Positions 14,962 through 22,839 of a stretch of 42,725 nt of DNA are shown here, one piece after another (the first letter of the stretch is position 1; the number at the start of each line of letters is the position of its first letter). The notes under the pieces are model-generated. The model had not been told where the DNA came from. It searched no databases and worked only from the letters and a program-made list of their open reading frames with translations. The translations under genes and the position numbers were made by a program. This DNA is from an uncultured Oscillospiraceae bacterium (GTDB lineage Bacteria > Bacillota > Clostridia > Oscillospirales > Oscillospiraceae), in NCBI GenBank assembly GCA_934573945.1, contig CAKTMQ010000003.1, positions 1 to 42,725 on the forward strand, in the 5' to 3' direction.

Positions 14962-17394
14962 ATGAAAATTCTGCATCGGGGCACCGCCTTGCTTTTAAGT
15001 GTCGCCATGGTGATCTCACTGCTGGCAGGAGGACTGCTCATCCAGGTCATTGCGGAGACGGCCTTCCGGTGGGAGGACGCCTCTCTGGATGATCTGAGCC
15101 GGTTTTACGAGACGGGCAACGCCCGCAGCCCCGGCATGATCTCCACGGTGGACGGCGACGCAGGCGGCAAGTCCTACGGTATGTATATGTTCGCCAGCAA
15201 CGCCGGAACACCCCATAATTTCGCAGAGTGGTGCAAGTCCAGCTATCCCGAGGGTGACACGCGCCACGACATCGGCGTGCGGCTGGACGAGGCGTACCAC
15301 CATGTCTCCGATGGCTACGGCCCCTATTTCGACGCTGCGTGGGAGGATGTGGCCAATGTCTACGGCAGCACCTTCGCCAGTGCCCAGTATGAGTACACAA
15401 AGGCCACCATTTATGAGCCCACCGTGGATCGCGTCAGCGCCTCCGTGCCCGCATTCCAGATTGACAATTACTCCGTGGCGCTGAAGAATGTGTTCTGGAG
15501 CCGCGCCGTGCAGCATGGCTCCAGCGGCGCCTGCTCCCTGATCCTCCGCGCGTTTGACGCGCTGGGCGGCTTTGCCAACCAGTCGGAGAGCCTGCTGATC
15601 CAGGCCATCTACGCCGAGTCCGGCCGTCTGGTGACCGCCTCGCAGCTCAGCAGTGAGACCTCCGGCAAGACCGGTCCCACCATGTCCGGCGATACCGCCG
15701 ACAAATACGGTACCACCGGACTGATCCTGCGGTACTTCTTCGGCTGCTCCGGCGACGTGCAGATGGGCGTCTACCGCCGTCTGGCGGTGAACGAGCCGTC
15801 CGACGCGCTGGTGATGCTGATGAACAACGGCTATTACAACGCGCCGGCTGCCGACGGCAACTACCGGCTGCTGTGCAACAGTGACCAGCGTCTGGCGCTG
15901 GACGGCTCCTCCGGTTCTCCGGCCATTGCCGCCGCTGCATCCGGCGGCATCGGGCAGGTCTTTACCGCCTCCTATCACGCCGGCGGCTACTACACCTTCG
16001 ACCTCACTGTGAACGGCAGCACGCTGCGGCTGAGCACAGACGGCTCCTCCGTAAAGCTGGCCAAGCCATCCGCCGGCGCCGAGCAGCTCTGGACGCTGGA
16101 AAAGAGTCAGAGCGGCTATCTGCTGCGCGCCATGACGGCCACCGGCAATACAGCCTCCTACCTCAGCGTGAAGGAGGGCGCACTGGTCATGGCGCAGGAG
16201 AATGTCTCCGCATGGCAGCTGTCCCCTGTGGTGGACAGCGCCTCCGACTGGGGACTCTCCGGTGTGACCTATCCCAGTGAGAAGAGCATTCTGACCGCAG
16301 GGCGCTCCTCCTACCCGGTGCGGGGCATCGTCTCCTGCGCGGCGCCCATTACATCGCTGAATATCACCATCCTCAACAGCAATGGCGCAGCCACGCTGGC
16401 CAAAACGGTAAAGCCCAACACCACCGCTTATGACCTCAAGCAGCTGGACGACGCCATCGCCTACAGCAAGCTGCCCGCCGGCTCCTACACCTTTACGCTG
16501 ACCGGCACGGCAGAGGGTAAGACCGTGAAGCTGATCTCCTCACCCTTTACCGTCAAGGCCAACAACGGTGCCACTTACAGTGACGAGTCCTTCACCGTCA
16601 CCTTCAACGCACAGGGCGGCACCATCCGCGGCGTAACGACCAAGCAGGTGACCCTGGACAGCATCGTGTACGGTGACCTGCCCACCGCCATCCGCGAGGG
16701 TGCCCAGTTCCTGGGCTGGTTTACCGCCGATGGAGAGCAGATCGTGGATTCCACGCCGGTGCGTGCCGCCAATCTCACGCTGTACGCCCGCTACGCCGGT
16801 ATGTCCACCTATACTTTCCTGGACGCCGCCGGTAATAAGTACGTCAGCGGTACCGCCGCAGAGGGCGAACTGATCCCCGCCCCCTCCGTGCCCCCCGCCA
16901 AGGCGCCGGACAGCCAGTACGCCTACGTGTTCAAGGGCTGGGACGGCTATACCGCCGGCGAGACTCTGATGGGCGATCAGGATGTCTCCTTCACACCGCT
17001 GTATAACGCCGTTCCTCTCAGCGAGATCACCGATCCCTCCGCATCCGGCGACAACTACTGGCCCGGCCTGCTGCCCGGCACCACCGTGGAGCAGTTGAAC
17101 AAGGATGTGAAGGTCTACGACGGCGAGACCGCCGTCACCTCCGGCAAACTGGGCACCGGCATGACCGCCGTCTACGGCGGCAAGCGGTATACGCTGGTAA
17201 TCACCGGCGACATCAACGGCGACGGCCGGATCTCCATCATCGACGTGGTCGCCATACAGTCCCACGTGGTGGGCAAGCAGACACTGACAGGCGCTTATGA
17301 AAAGGCCGCCGACCTCAACGGCGACGGTAAGATCAGTATCCTTGACGTGGTCAAGGCCGCCCGCGTGGTCGTGGGTAAGGAAAGCCTCAACTGA
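14962..17394 (+). CDS. Secreted multidomain protein: cell-wall-enzyme-like domain, ricin-like lectin, InlB-type repeat, C-terminal dockerin
   Basis: The 810-residue product starts with a signal peptide (about residues 1-32). Residues 38-285 resemble the lysozyme/VgrG-related cell-wall-enzyme domain with the pattern PGMISTVDGDAGGKSYGMY and VFWSRAVQHG; the catalytic role is inferred, not proven. Residues 286-425 look like a ricin-type beta-trefoil lectin, 430-532 like an Ig-like domain, and 544-612 match an InlB B-repeat (VTFNAQGG...GWF...LYARY). Residues 749-810 are a type I dockerin with two calcium-loop repeats: D750-x-N752-x-D754...D761 and D784-x-N786-x-D788...D795. The next gene, 15 bp on, encodes a cohesin. 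ACGGAGGAG precedes the ATG. No cellulase or hemicellulase domain is visible. Domain order is strong; substrate is unknown. Confidence 0.85.
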   Translation: MKILHRGTALLLSVAMVISLLAGGLLIQVIAETAFRWEDASLDDLSRFYETGNARSPGMISTVDGDAGGKSYGMYMFASNAGTPHNFAEWCKSSYPEGDTRHDIGVRLDEAYHHVSDGYGPYFDAAWEDVANVYGSTFASAQYEYTKATIYEPTVDRVSASVPAFQIDNYSVALKNVFWSRAVQHGSSGACSLILRAFDALGGFANQSESLLIQAIYAESGRLVTASQLSSETSGKTGPTMSGDTADKYGTTGLILRYFFGCSGDVQMGVYRRLAVNEPSDALVMLMNNGYYNAPAADGNYRLLCNSDQRLALDGSSGSPAIAAAASGGIGQVFTASYHAGGYYTFDLTVNGSTLRLSTDGSSVKLAKPSAGAEQLWTLEKSQSGYLLRAMTATGNTASYLSVKEGALVMAQENVSAWQLSPVVDSASDWGLSGVTYPSEKSILTAGRSSYPVRGIVSCAAPITSLNITILNSNGAATLAKTVKPNTTAYDLKQLDDAIAYSKLPAGSYTFTLTGTAEGKTVKLISSPFTVKANNGATYSDESFTVTFNAQGGTIRGVTTKQVTLDSIVYGDLPTAIREGAQFLGWFTADGEQIVDSTPVRAANLTLYARYAGMSTYTFLDAAGNKYVSGTAAEGELIPAPSVPPAKAPDSQYAYVFKGWDGYTAGETLMGDQDVSFTPLYNAVPLSEITDPSASGDNYWPGLLPGTTVEQLNKDVKVYDGETAVTSGKLGTGMTAVYGGKRYTLVITGDINGDGRISIIDVVAIQSHVVGKQTLTGAYEKAADLNGDGKISILDVVKAARVVVGKESLN

Positions 17395-17409
17395 CAGGAG
17401 GAGCCTACT

Positions 17410-19053
17410 ATGAAACACTATCGCACCACTCTCAAAGTACTGGTTCTGGCGCTGGCGCTGGTATGGGCGCTGCTGCCCCAGCGGGCGGACGCTGTGGACG
17501 CCACTCTGTCCGGTGACACCACCGTACAGGCCGGCAGTACCATCAAGCTGACGCTGACGGTCTCTGGCAGCAACATCCAGGGCATCGATGCCACGCTGGA
17601 TTACGACAGTGACCTGCTGGAATTCACCAACTACGATTTTCAGGTAGGCAGCGGCTGGACGACGGATTACAACGAGCTGAAATTTGTCCTCTACAGCGCC
17701 AGCAACCCCATCACCTCCAGCACCAAGGTGCTCACCGTCACCTTCCGGGTCAAGAGCAATCTGGAGAGCGGCAAGAAGCTGAGTGCCACCTTCAAGAACC
17801 TCTCCGTGGTGGAGGGCACCTCTGAGATCGACTGCATTGCCGCCCGCTGGGAGGGCACGGTGTCCGCATCTCTGAGCGACAACTGCACGCTGAATTCTCT
17901 CACCTGCTCCAACGCCACCCTCAGCCCGGCGTTCTCCAGCGGCACCACCTATTACACCGCCACGGTGCCCTACTCCGTCTCCTCGCTGAATCTCAGTTAC
18001 CAGACGGCGGACAGTGCCGCGCAGGTAGCCGTCAGCGGCAACTCGCTGGTGGTAGGCAGCAACACGGTGAGCGTCACCTGCACCGCAGCCAGCGGCGCGA
18101 AAAAAACCTACAGCATTGCCGTAACCCGCCAGCAGGATCCCAACTACAAACCGGGCACCGATGCCCTGCTGAAGGAACTGACGCTGGACATCGGCGCCCT
18201 CAGCCCCGCTTTCTCCGAAAATCTCACGGAATACGTGGCTTATGTCCCTTATGAGACCAGCTCCGCCACCCTCTCCGGCGTCGCCCACGACGAGAAGGCC
18301 ACCAAGGTCACCGAGTCCACTGCCAAGCTGGTCAGCCCCGGAGACAACACCATGTCCATCACCTGCACCGCAGAGGATGGCGTCACCACCAAGACCTATA
18401 CCGTTCACGTGTTCCGTATGCCCAAGTATGAGGGCGTGCTGCCCACCGTGGAGGTGATCGATCCCAACACGCCGGTAGAGCCTGTTGAGCCGGAAGAGCC
18501 GGAGATCCCCTCCTACACCATTCCCATGACGCTCACCCTGCCGCTGCTGGGTGAGACCGCTACCTCTACCGTGGCCGTCATCGGCGGTGCGCTGCTGATC
18601 ATCGTTCTGCTGCTGGTGGGCTTCCTGCTGGGACGCATCGGCGGCGGTAACGGCTATGACGATGACGACGGCGGCGATGATGACCGTCCGCCCCGCCAGC
18701 CCCATCCCGAGCGGCATACCGCCCCGGAGCGCACAGCCGCCCCTCACCGCAGCGAGCCATCAGCCCACCGGACGGTGCAGACGCAGCCTCAGTCCCGCCC
18801 CAAAGCGGTACAGACGCCGCCGGCGGCGCCGAAGCGCCCTGTGACACCGGCACCCACGGCAGTGTCTGACGACACCCTGACCAGTCCTTTTGTGGAGGAT
18901 CTGTCCGCCAAAATGCGGCAGGAACTGGCGCAGCGCCAGCAGGCCGCAGAAGCAGCGGAGACCGCCTCCCGCAGCGCCGCTTCCGGCAGCAAGCCCGCCG
19001 GTGACAAGGAGGTCTCACTGGACGAGCTGCTCAATGACATCCGCAATATGTAG
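17410..19053 (+). CDS. Membrane-anchored cohesin-domain protein with long cytoplasmic tail
   Basis: This 547-residue protein has a signal peptide (residues 1-28, cut after ADA), a cohesin domain (about 29-150, with GSTIKLTLTVSG and IDATLDYDSDLLEF strands), two cadherin-like beta-sandwich domains (about 155-245 and 250-338), a Pro/Glu linker (355-367), a single membrane helix (about 385-410), and a 137-residue charged tail (411-547) beginning with an Asp-rich cluster and then Pro/His/Arg/Gln-rich sequence and an Ala/Gln-rich helix. Cohesins bind dockerins through calcium-dependent contacts; the preceding gene ends in a dockerin, so the two probably form a complex on the cell surface. AGGAGG precedes the ATG, 15 bp after the upstream stop. 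The inner tail has no domain I recognise. Confidence 0.88.
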   Translation: MKHYRTTLKVLVLALALVWALLPQRADAVDATLSGDTTVQAGSTIKLTLTVSGSNIQGIDATLDYDSDLLEFTNYDFQVGSGWTTDYNELKFVLYSASNPITSSTKVLTVTFRVKSNLESGKKLSATFKNLSVVEGTSEIDCIAARWEGTVSASLSDNCTLNSLTCSNATLSPAFSSGTTYYTATVPYSVSSLNLSYQTADSAAQVAVSGNSLVVGSNTVSVTCTAASGAKKTYSIAVTRQQDPNYKPGTDALLKELTLDIGALSPAFSENLTEYVAYVPYETSSATLSGVAHDEKATKVTESTAKLVSPGDNTMSITCTAEDGVTTKTYTVHVFRMPKYEGVLPTVEVIDPNTPVEPVEPEEPEIPSYTIPMTLTLPLLGETATSTVAVIGGALLIIVLLLVGFLLGRIGGGNGYDDDDGGDDDRPPRQPHPERHTAPERTAAPHRSEPSAHRTVQTQPQSRPKAVQTPPAAPKRPVTPAPTAVSDDTLTSPFVEDLSAKMRQELAQRQQAAEAAETASRSAASGSKPAGDKEVSLDELLNDIRNM

Positions 19054-19082
19054 GCAAAAGCAGCGCCCCTTCCAACAAGCTG

Positions 19083-19122
19083 AAAAGGATCCCCCTGACC
19101 TTGTGGTCAGGGGGATCCTTTT
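19083..19122. terminator. Bidirectional intrinsic terminator between cohesin gene and truA
   Basis: An 18-bp perfect stem (19083-19100 with 19105-19122, loop TTGT) has T tracts on both strands, so it can end both the plus-strand cohesin operon and the minus-strand truA transcript. Confidence 0.9.
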
Positions 19123-19137
19123 TGCTTTTGTTCCTTG

Positions 19138-19872
19138 TTAATAGTCCACTTTCATCAGGCACAGCCCCTCCGGCGGGGCTGTGGGGCCTGCCTGCCTGCG
19201 GTCACGGCTCTCCAGGATCTCCAGTGCCTGCTCCGGCTCCCAGAAGCCCCGGCCGATCTCCAGCAGCGTGCCCACCAGAATGCGCACCATATTCTGCAGA
19301 AAACCGTTGCCGTGGAAGGTAAAGGTGATGCGATCCTTCCGCTGCTGAATGTCGATGGTATCCACCGTGCGGACGGTGGACTTCTTCATCCGCGGATTGC
19401 CGCAGAAGGCGGCAAAATCGTGCTCTCCCGTCAGATAGGCTGCCGCCTGCCGCATCCGTTCCACGTCCGGCGTATAGGGCAGCAGCGTAACGTACCGCCT
19501 GTCGAACACAGGCTTCACCTCACCCACAAACACCGTATAGCGGTAGGTCTTGCCCAGCGCGTTATACCGGGCGTGGAACCGGGGCGCGCAGGGCTTCACC
19601 TCCCGCACGGCGATGGCGTCCGGCAGATAGCGGTTGCAGTAGTCCCGGATCTCTTCCGGCGTCTGAGAGACATCCAGCACAACATTGGCTGTCATGGCGC
19701 GGGCGTGAACGCCGGCGTCGGTGCGGCCTGCGCCGATCACCTCCACGGTCTCGCCGTTGAGCCGGGTGAGCACAGCCTCCAGCTTGCCCTGTATGGTCTC
19801 TCTGTCCGGCTGGCGTTCCCAGCCGAAAAAGCGGGTGCCGTCATAGGCGATGGTCAGTTTATAGTTCTGCAT
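19138..19872 (-). CDS. truA: tRNA pseudouridine(38-40) synthase TruA
   Basis: Converts uridines at positions 38-40 of tRNA anticodon stems to pseudouridine. The 244-residue product has the expected length and motifs: MQNYKLTIAYDGTRFFGWERQ at the start, the catalytic aspartate loop GRTDAGVHARAM (Asp52), and the C-terminal FxxNGFLQNMVRILVG segment. It is 1 bp downstream of the GNAT-like gene and ends in a bidirectional terminator. The association with that gene is probably just co-transcription. Confidence 0.97.
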   Translation of the reverse strand: MQNYKLTIAYDGTRFFGWERQPDRETIQGKLEAVLTRLNGETVEVIGAGRTDAGVHARAMTANVVLDVSQTPEEIRDYCNRYLPDAIAVREVKPCAPRFHARYNALGKTYRYTVFVGEVKPVFDRRYVTLLPYTPDVERMRQAAAYLTGEHDFAAFCGNPRMKKSTVRTVDTIDIQQRKDRITFTFHGNGFLQNMVRILVGTLLEIGRGFWEPEQALEILESRDRRQAGPTAPPEGLCLMKVDY

Positions 19873-19873
19873 A

Positions 19874-21001
19874 TCAGCTCAGCTTCTTCACAAAGCAGCG
19901 GCGGCGCTTGTGCTGCTCAAAATTAAAATCCTTCCACTGGGACTGCACCTTCTCGTTGGTCTCCAGCATGGGGCCGCTCTCCGCCTCCCGGATGCCCATC
20001 CGCTGGCAGCCCAGCATGGCGTTATAGAGCACCATGGCGTTGACGCCCTTCTGCTGATAATCCGGCCTTACGGCGATCAGCAAAAGGTCGATGGTGTCGT
20101 TCTTCCGGAACGCCTTGAGCAGATCCACCCAGCCCAGCGGGAAATACTTGCCCCGGCTCTTCTGCAGCGCGGCGGCAATGGAGGGCGCCGCGACGCCCAT
20201 GGCCACCATTTCCTCCCGCTCGTTCATGATGAAGAATGCCAGATTGGGGTTGATCAGCGGCGCGAACTTGGCGCTGTAGCGCTTGATCTGCCGATCCGTC
20301 AGCTCCACGGTGCCGTACAGCGGCGCGTAGCAGGTGTTGACCAGCTCGAAAAAGCGGGGGATCAGGCCAAAATAATCCAGCCGGGTCTTGGGGCGGAACA
20401 CGTGCAGGTTGCAGCGCTTAGCCACGAATTCCGACAGCTTGCGCCAACGCTCGATGACCTTCTCATCGGTGGGCACCTGGATCAGCTTCTCCACCCAATC
20501 CACATCCTTCACGTAGCCCAGACGGGTCATATGGTCGATATAATAGGGATGGTTATAGTAGGTGAAGAAGCAGCTGCGGCGGTCAAACCCCTCCACCAGC
20601 ATACCCTCACGATCCAGATCCGTAAAGCCCAGCGGGCCATGCACCTCGTTGCAGCCCTTGTCTTTCGCCCAGCGCTCCACCGTGGTGAACAGGGCGTTGG
20701 CCACCTGTTCATCATCGATGAAATCCACCTGGGTAAACCGCATCCGTTGGGTATGCCACTTCTCGTTGGCCTTGTGGCTGAGGATGGCGCCGATACGCCC
20801 CACCATTTCGCCGTTGCGCATGGCCAGCCAGCACCGCGCCTCACAGTACTCGAAGGCGGGGTTTTTCTTCCGGTTCCAGTCGCTCATATCGTCGTCAAAC
20901 GTAGCGGGGACGAACTGGGGCACGTCTTTATACAAAATATTGGGATATTCCACGAACTGGCGCAGCTGTGCGCGGCTCGTGACTTCAATAATGGAAACCA
21001 T
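19874..21001 (-). CDS. YghO-like conserved protein, GNAT-fold acyltransferase family
   Basis: A 375-residue cytosolic protein matching the conserved family related to E. coli YghO, which carries a GNAT-type acetyltransferase fold in its C-terminal half. Visible family segments are VHGPLGFTDLDREGMLVEGFD near residues 138-158, YYNHPYYIDHMTRLGYVKDVDW, and the GNAT-like end IDLLLIAVRPDYQQKGVNAMV (pyrophosphate loop-like) followed by ESGPMLETN. No substrate is known for the family. It is upstream of truA by 1 bp and has AGGAGGG before the ATG. The name is based on family resemblance only. Confidence 0.78.
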   Translation of the reverse strand: MVSIIEVTSRAQLRQFVEYPNILYKDVPQFVPATFDDDMSDWNRKKNPAFEYCEARCWLAMRNGEMVGRIGAILSHKANEKWHTQRMRFTQVDFIDDEQVANALFTTVERWAKDKGCNEVHGPLGFTDLDREGMLVEGFDRRSCFFTYYNHPYYIDHMTRLGYVKDVDWVEKLIQVPTDEKVIERWRKLSEFVAKRCNLHVFRPKTRLDYFGLIPRFFELVNTCYAPLYGTVELTDRQIKRYSAKFAPLINPNLAFFIMNEREEMVAMGVAAPSIAAALQKSRGKYFPLGWVDLLKAFRKNDTIDLLLIAVRPDYQQKGVNAMVLYNAMLGCQRMGIREAESGPMLETNEKVQSQWKDFNFEQHKRRRCFVKKLS

Positions 21002-21027
21002 AGTTTACCCTCCTGAAACACACCTCA

Positions 21028-21056
21028 AGTGTAGCGCATAATCCGTCAAAAAGCAA
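21028..21056 (-). promoter_or_regulatory. Probable promoter of the YghO-like/truA operon
   Basis: Minus strand: -35 TTGCTT (21056-21051), 17-bp spacer, -10 TACACT (21033-21028). It is divergent from, and within 20 bp of, the promoter of the Sfp-like gene, so the two may affect each other. Confidence 0.45.
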
Positions 21057-21073
21057 CACAAAATGAAAAAGTG

Positions 21074-21102
21074 TGGAAACCCGCCGCCGGATATGCTATA
21101 CT
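21074..21102 (+). promoter_or_regulatory. Probable promoter of the Sfp-like/ROK operon
   Basis: -35 TGGAAA (21074-21079), 17-bp spacer, -10 TATACT (21097-21102) with an upstream TG (extended -10). About 35 nt upstream of the ATG at 21143. Confidence 0.6.
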
Positions 21103-21142
21103 TATTATCACATATGTTGTATTATCTGTCGGAGGTAGAGCT

Positions 21143-21712
21143 ATGGAACTTTTCTGGTATCAGATCAAGGAGATGGGGGAACAGGCACTGGTGGATGCCC
21201 TTGCCCTGATGGACAGTGAGCGGCAGCGGCGGGTGCAGGAGCTTCCCAACGAGGATGACCGAAAGCGCAGCGCCGCCGGAGAGCTGCTGCTGCGGCAGGC
21301 AGCTGCGGCGCGGCTGGGCACGACCCCGGCAGCCGTGGCGCTGCGCTGGGACGAAAACGGCAAGCCCTATGTGGAAGGTGCACCCTTCCACGTCAGCGTC
21401 AGCCACAGCGGCCCCTATGTGGTCTGCGCCGTGGACGAAAAGCCGCTGGGCGTAGACGTGGAGGTGATCCGCGGCGCCGAGGCCAAATTCATGCGCCGCG
21501 TCTGCTCCGAGGAGGAGATGCACTACATCCGCTTCGGTGACGCAGACTGCTACCAGCGGTTCTGGGAGTGCTGGACGGCCAAGGAGGCGCTGTTCAAGCT
21601 CACCGGCAAAGGGCCGCTGCTGGCCTTGAGCCGTCTGGTGCTGCCGGAGGGTGTTGCACTGGATCACATCGTGCAAAACGGCTGCGCCGTCACCGCAGCC
21701 GTCACTCTGTAA
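21143..21712 (+). CDS. Sfp-type 4'-phosphopantetheinyl transferase
   Basis: Transfers phosphopantetheine from CoA to a carrier-protein serine. The 189-residue product has the family signatures HVSVSHSGPYVVCAV (residues 83-97), LGVDVEVI with magnesium ligands Asp105 and Glu107, and the WTAKEALFKLTGKG motif (144-157) with Lys147 and Glu148. It is somewhat shorter than B. subtilis Sfp (about 224). I chose the ATG at 21143 because CGGAGG lies upstream; a longer frame to 21071 crosses the promoter. No PKS, NRPS or fatty acid synthase gene is in the window, so the carrier protein is unknown. It precedes a ROK kinase by 18 bp. Confidence 0.9.
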   Translation: MELFWYQIKEMGEQALVDALALMDSERQRRVQELPNEDDRKRSAAGELLLRQAAAARLGTTPAAVALRWDENGKPYVEGAPFHVSVSHSGPYVVCAVDEKPLGVDVEVIRGAEAKFMRRVCSEEEMHYIRFGDADCYQRFWECWTAKEALFKLTGKGPLLALSRLVLPEGVALDHIVQNGCAVTAAVTL

Positions 21713-21730
21713 AACCGAAAGGAGCGCGCC

Positions 21731-22657
21731 ATGTACCGTATCGGTATCGATTTGGGCGGCACCAACATCGCCGTAGGCGTGGTGGATGACCGGCATACCA
21801 TCATTGCAGAGGCCAGCGTTCCCACCGGTGCGTTTCGTCCGGCGGAGGAGATGGTGGCGGATATGTGCCGCGCCGTGGAAATGGCACTGGAGCAGGCTGG
21901 ATTGATCGCCGCCGACTGCGCCAGCATCGGCATCGGCTCCCCCGGCACCTGTGACAGCGCCGCCGGCGTTGTGCTGCGCGCCTACAATCTGGGCTGGTTC
22001 AACGTCCCCGTCTGCGAGATGCTTCATGCCCATTTCGGCATTCCCGTCCGGCTCAGCAACGACGCCAACTGCGCCGCGCTGGCGGAGACGGTGGCCGGTG
22101 CCGCCGTGGGCTGCCGCAACATGGTGCTCATCACACTGGGCACCGGCGTGGGCGGCGGCATCATCATCGACGGCAAGATCTACGCAGGAATGCGCTCCAT
22201 GGGCGCGGAGCTGGGGCACACGCTGCTGGTGCTGGAGGGCGAGCACTGTACCTGCGGCCGGGACGGCTGCTGGGAGGCCTACGCCTCCGCCACCGCCCTG
22301 ATCCGTCAGGCCAAGCGCGCCGGAGCGGCAGACCCCGCCTCGGCGCTCCATGGCCGGGAGGAGCTGACGGCGCGGGACGTGTTCGACCTGGCCGATGGCG
22401 GCGACGCCGCGGCACAGGCGGTGATCGACCGCTGGTGCGTCTATGTGGCGGCGGGACTGACCGATCTGGTCAACGGTCTGGCGCCGGAGGTGATCCTGCT
22501 GGGCGGCGGCGTCAGCCGTCAGGGAGAGCGGATCCTGAAGCCCATCCGTGCCTATGTGACCCAGCACTGCTTCGGTCAGCAGCAGGGTGCCATCCCGGTG
22601 ATCGCAGCTGCCCGGCTGGGCAATGAGGCCGGCATCATCGGTGCCGCCGCTCTGTAA
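21731..22657 (+). CDS. ROK family sugar kinase (glucokinase-like)
   Basis: Phosphorylates a hexose using ATP. The 308-residue product starts with the phosphate-1 motif RIGIDLGGTNIAVGVV, contains the substrate segment LSNDANCAALAE with its general-base aspartate, ATP-loop LITLGTGVGGGIIIDG, and the ROK zinc motif ELGHTLL...CTCGRDGCWEAYAS. Among ROK members this layout fits a glucokinase best, but fructo- or N-acetylmannosamine kinase cannot be excluded. AAAGGAG precedes the ATG. It is probably co-transcribed with the Sfp-like gene and ends in a strong terminator. Confidence 0.9.
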   Translation: MYRIGIDLGGTNIAVGVVDDRHTIIAEASVPTGAFRPAEEMVADMCRAVEMALEQAGLIAADCASIGIGSPGTCDSAAGVVLRAYNLGWFNVPVCEMLHAHFGIPVRLSNDANCAALAETVAGAAVGCRNMVLITLGTGVGGGIIIDGKIYAGMRSMGAELGHTLLVLEGEHCTCGRDGCWEAYASATALIRQAKRAGAADPASALHGREELTARDVFDLADGGDAAAQAVIDRWCVYVAAGLTDLVNGLAPEVILLGGGVSRQGERILKPIRAYVTQHCFGQQQGAIPVIAAARLGNEAGIIGAAAL

Positions 22658-22683
22658 CCGCGCCGCCGCATACCCGATAAGAT

Positions 22684-22726
22684 CGGCAGTCCGTCTCCGC
22701 TATGCGGAGACGGACTGCCGCAGTTT
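22684..22726 (+). terminator. Intrinsic terminator after the ROK kinase
   Basis: A perfect 17-bp stem (22684-22700 with 22704-22720) with a 3-nt loop, followed by CAGTTTTA. Confidence 0.85.
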
Positions 22727-22793
22727 TATGCGATGCCGCCGTTTTCACAAAACGCAATGTTCATAATTTTGACTTTTCTTTTCTTTTGTTTTC

Positions 22794-22802
22794 TGGTATA
22801 CT
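22794..22802 (+). promoter_or_regulatory. Extended -10 promoter of the DUF4340/two-component operon
   Basis: TGGTATACT gives a -10 TATACT (22797-22802) with upstream TG. The -35 region is a T-rich tract without a good hexamer, which is tolerated in extended -10 promoters. The ATG is 38 bp downstream. Confidence 0.6.
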
Positions 22803-22839
22803 AAAGTGTAAAGCATTTTTACCCCAAAGGAGAATCCCT

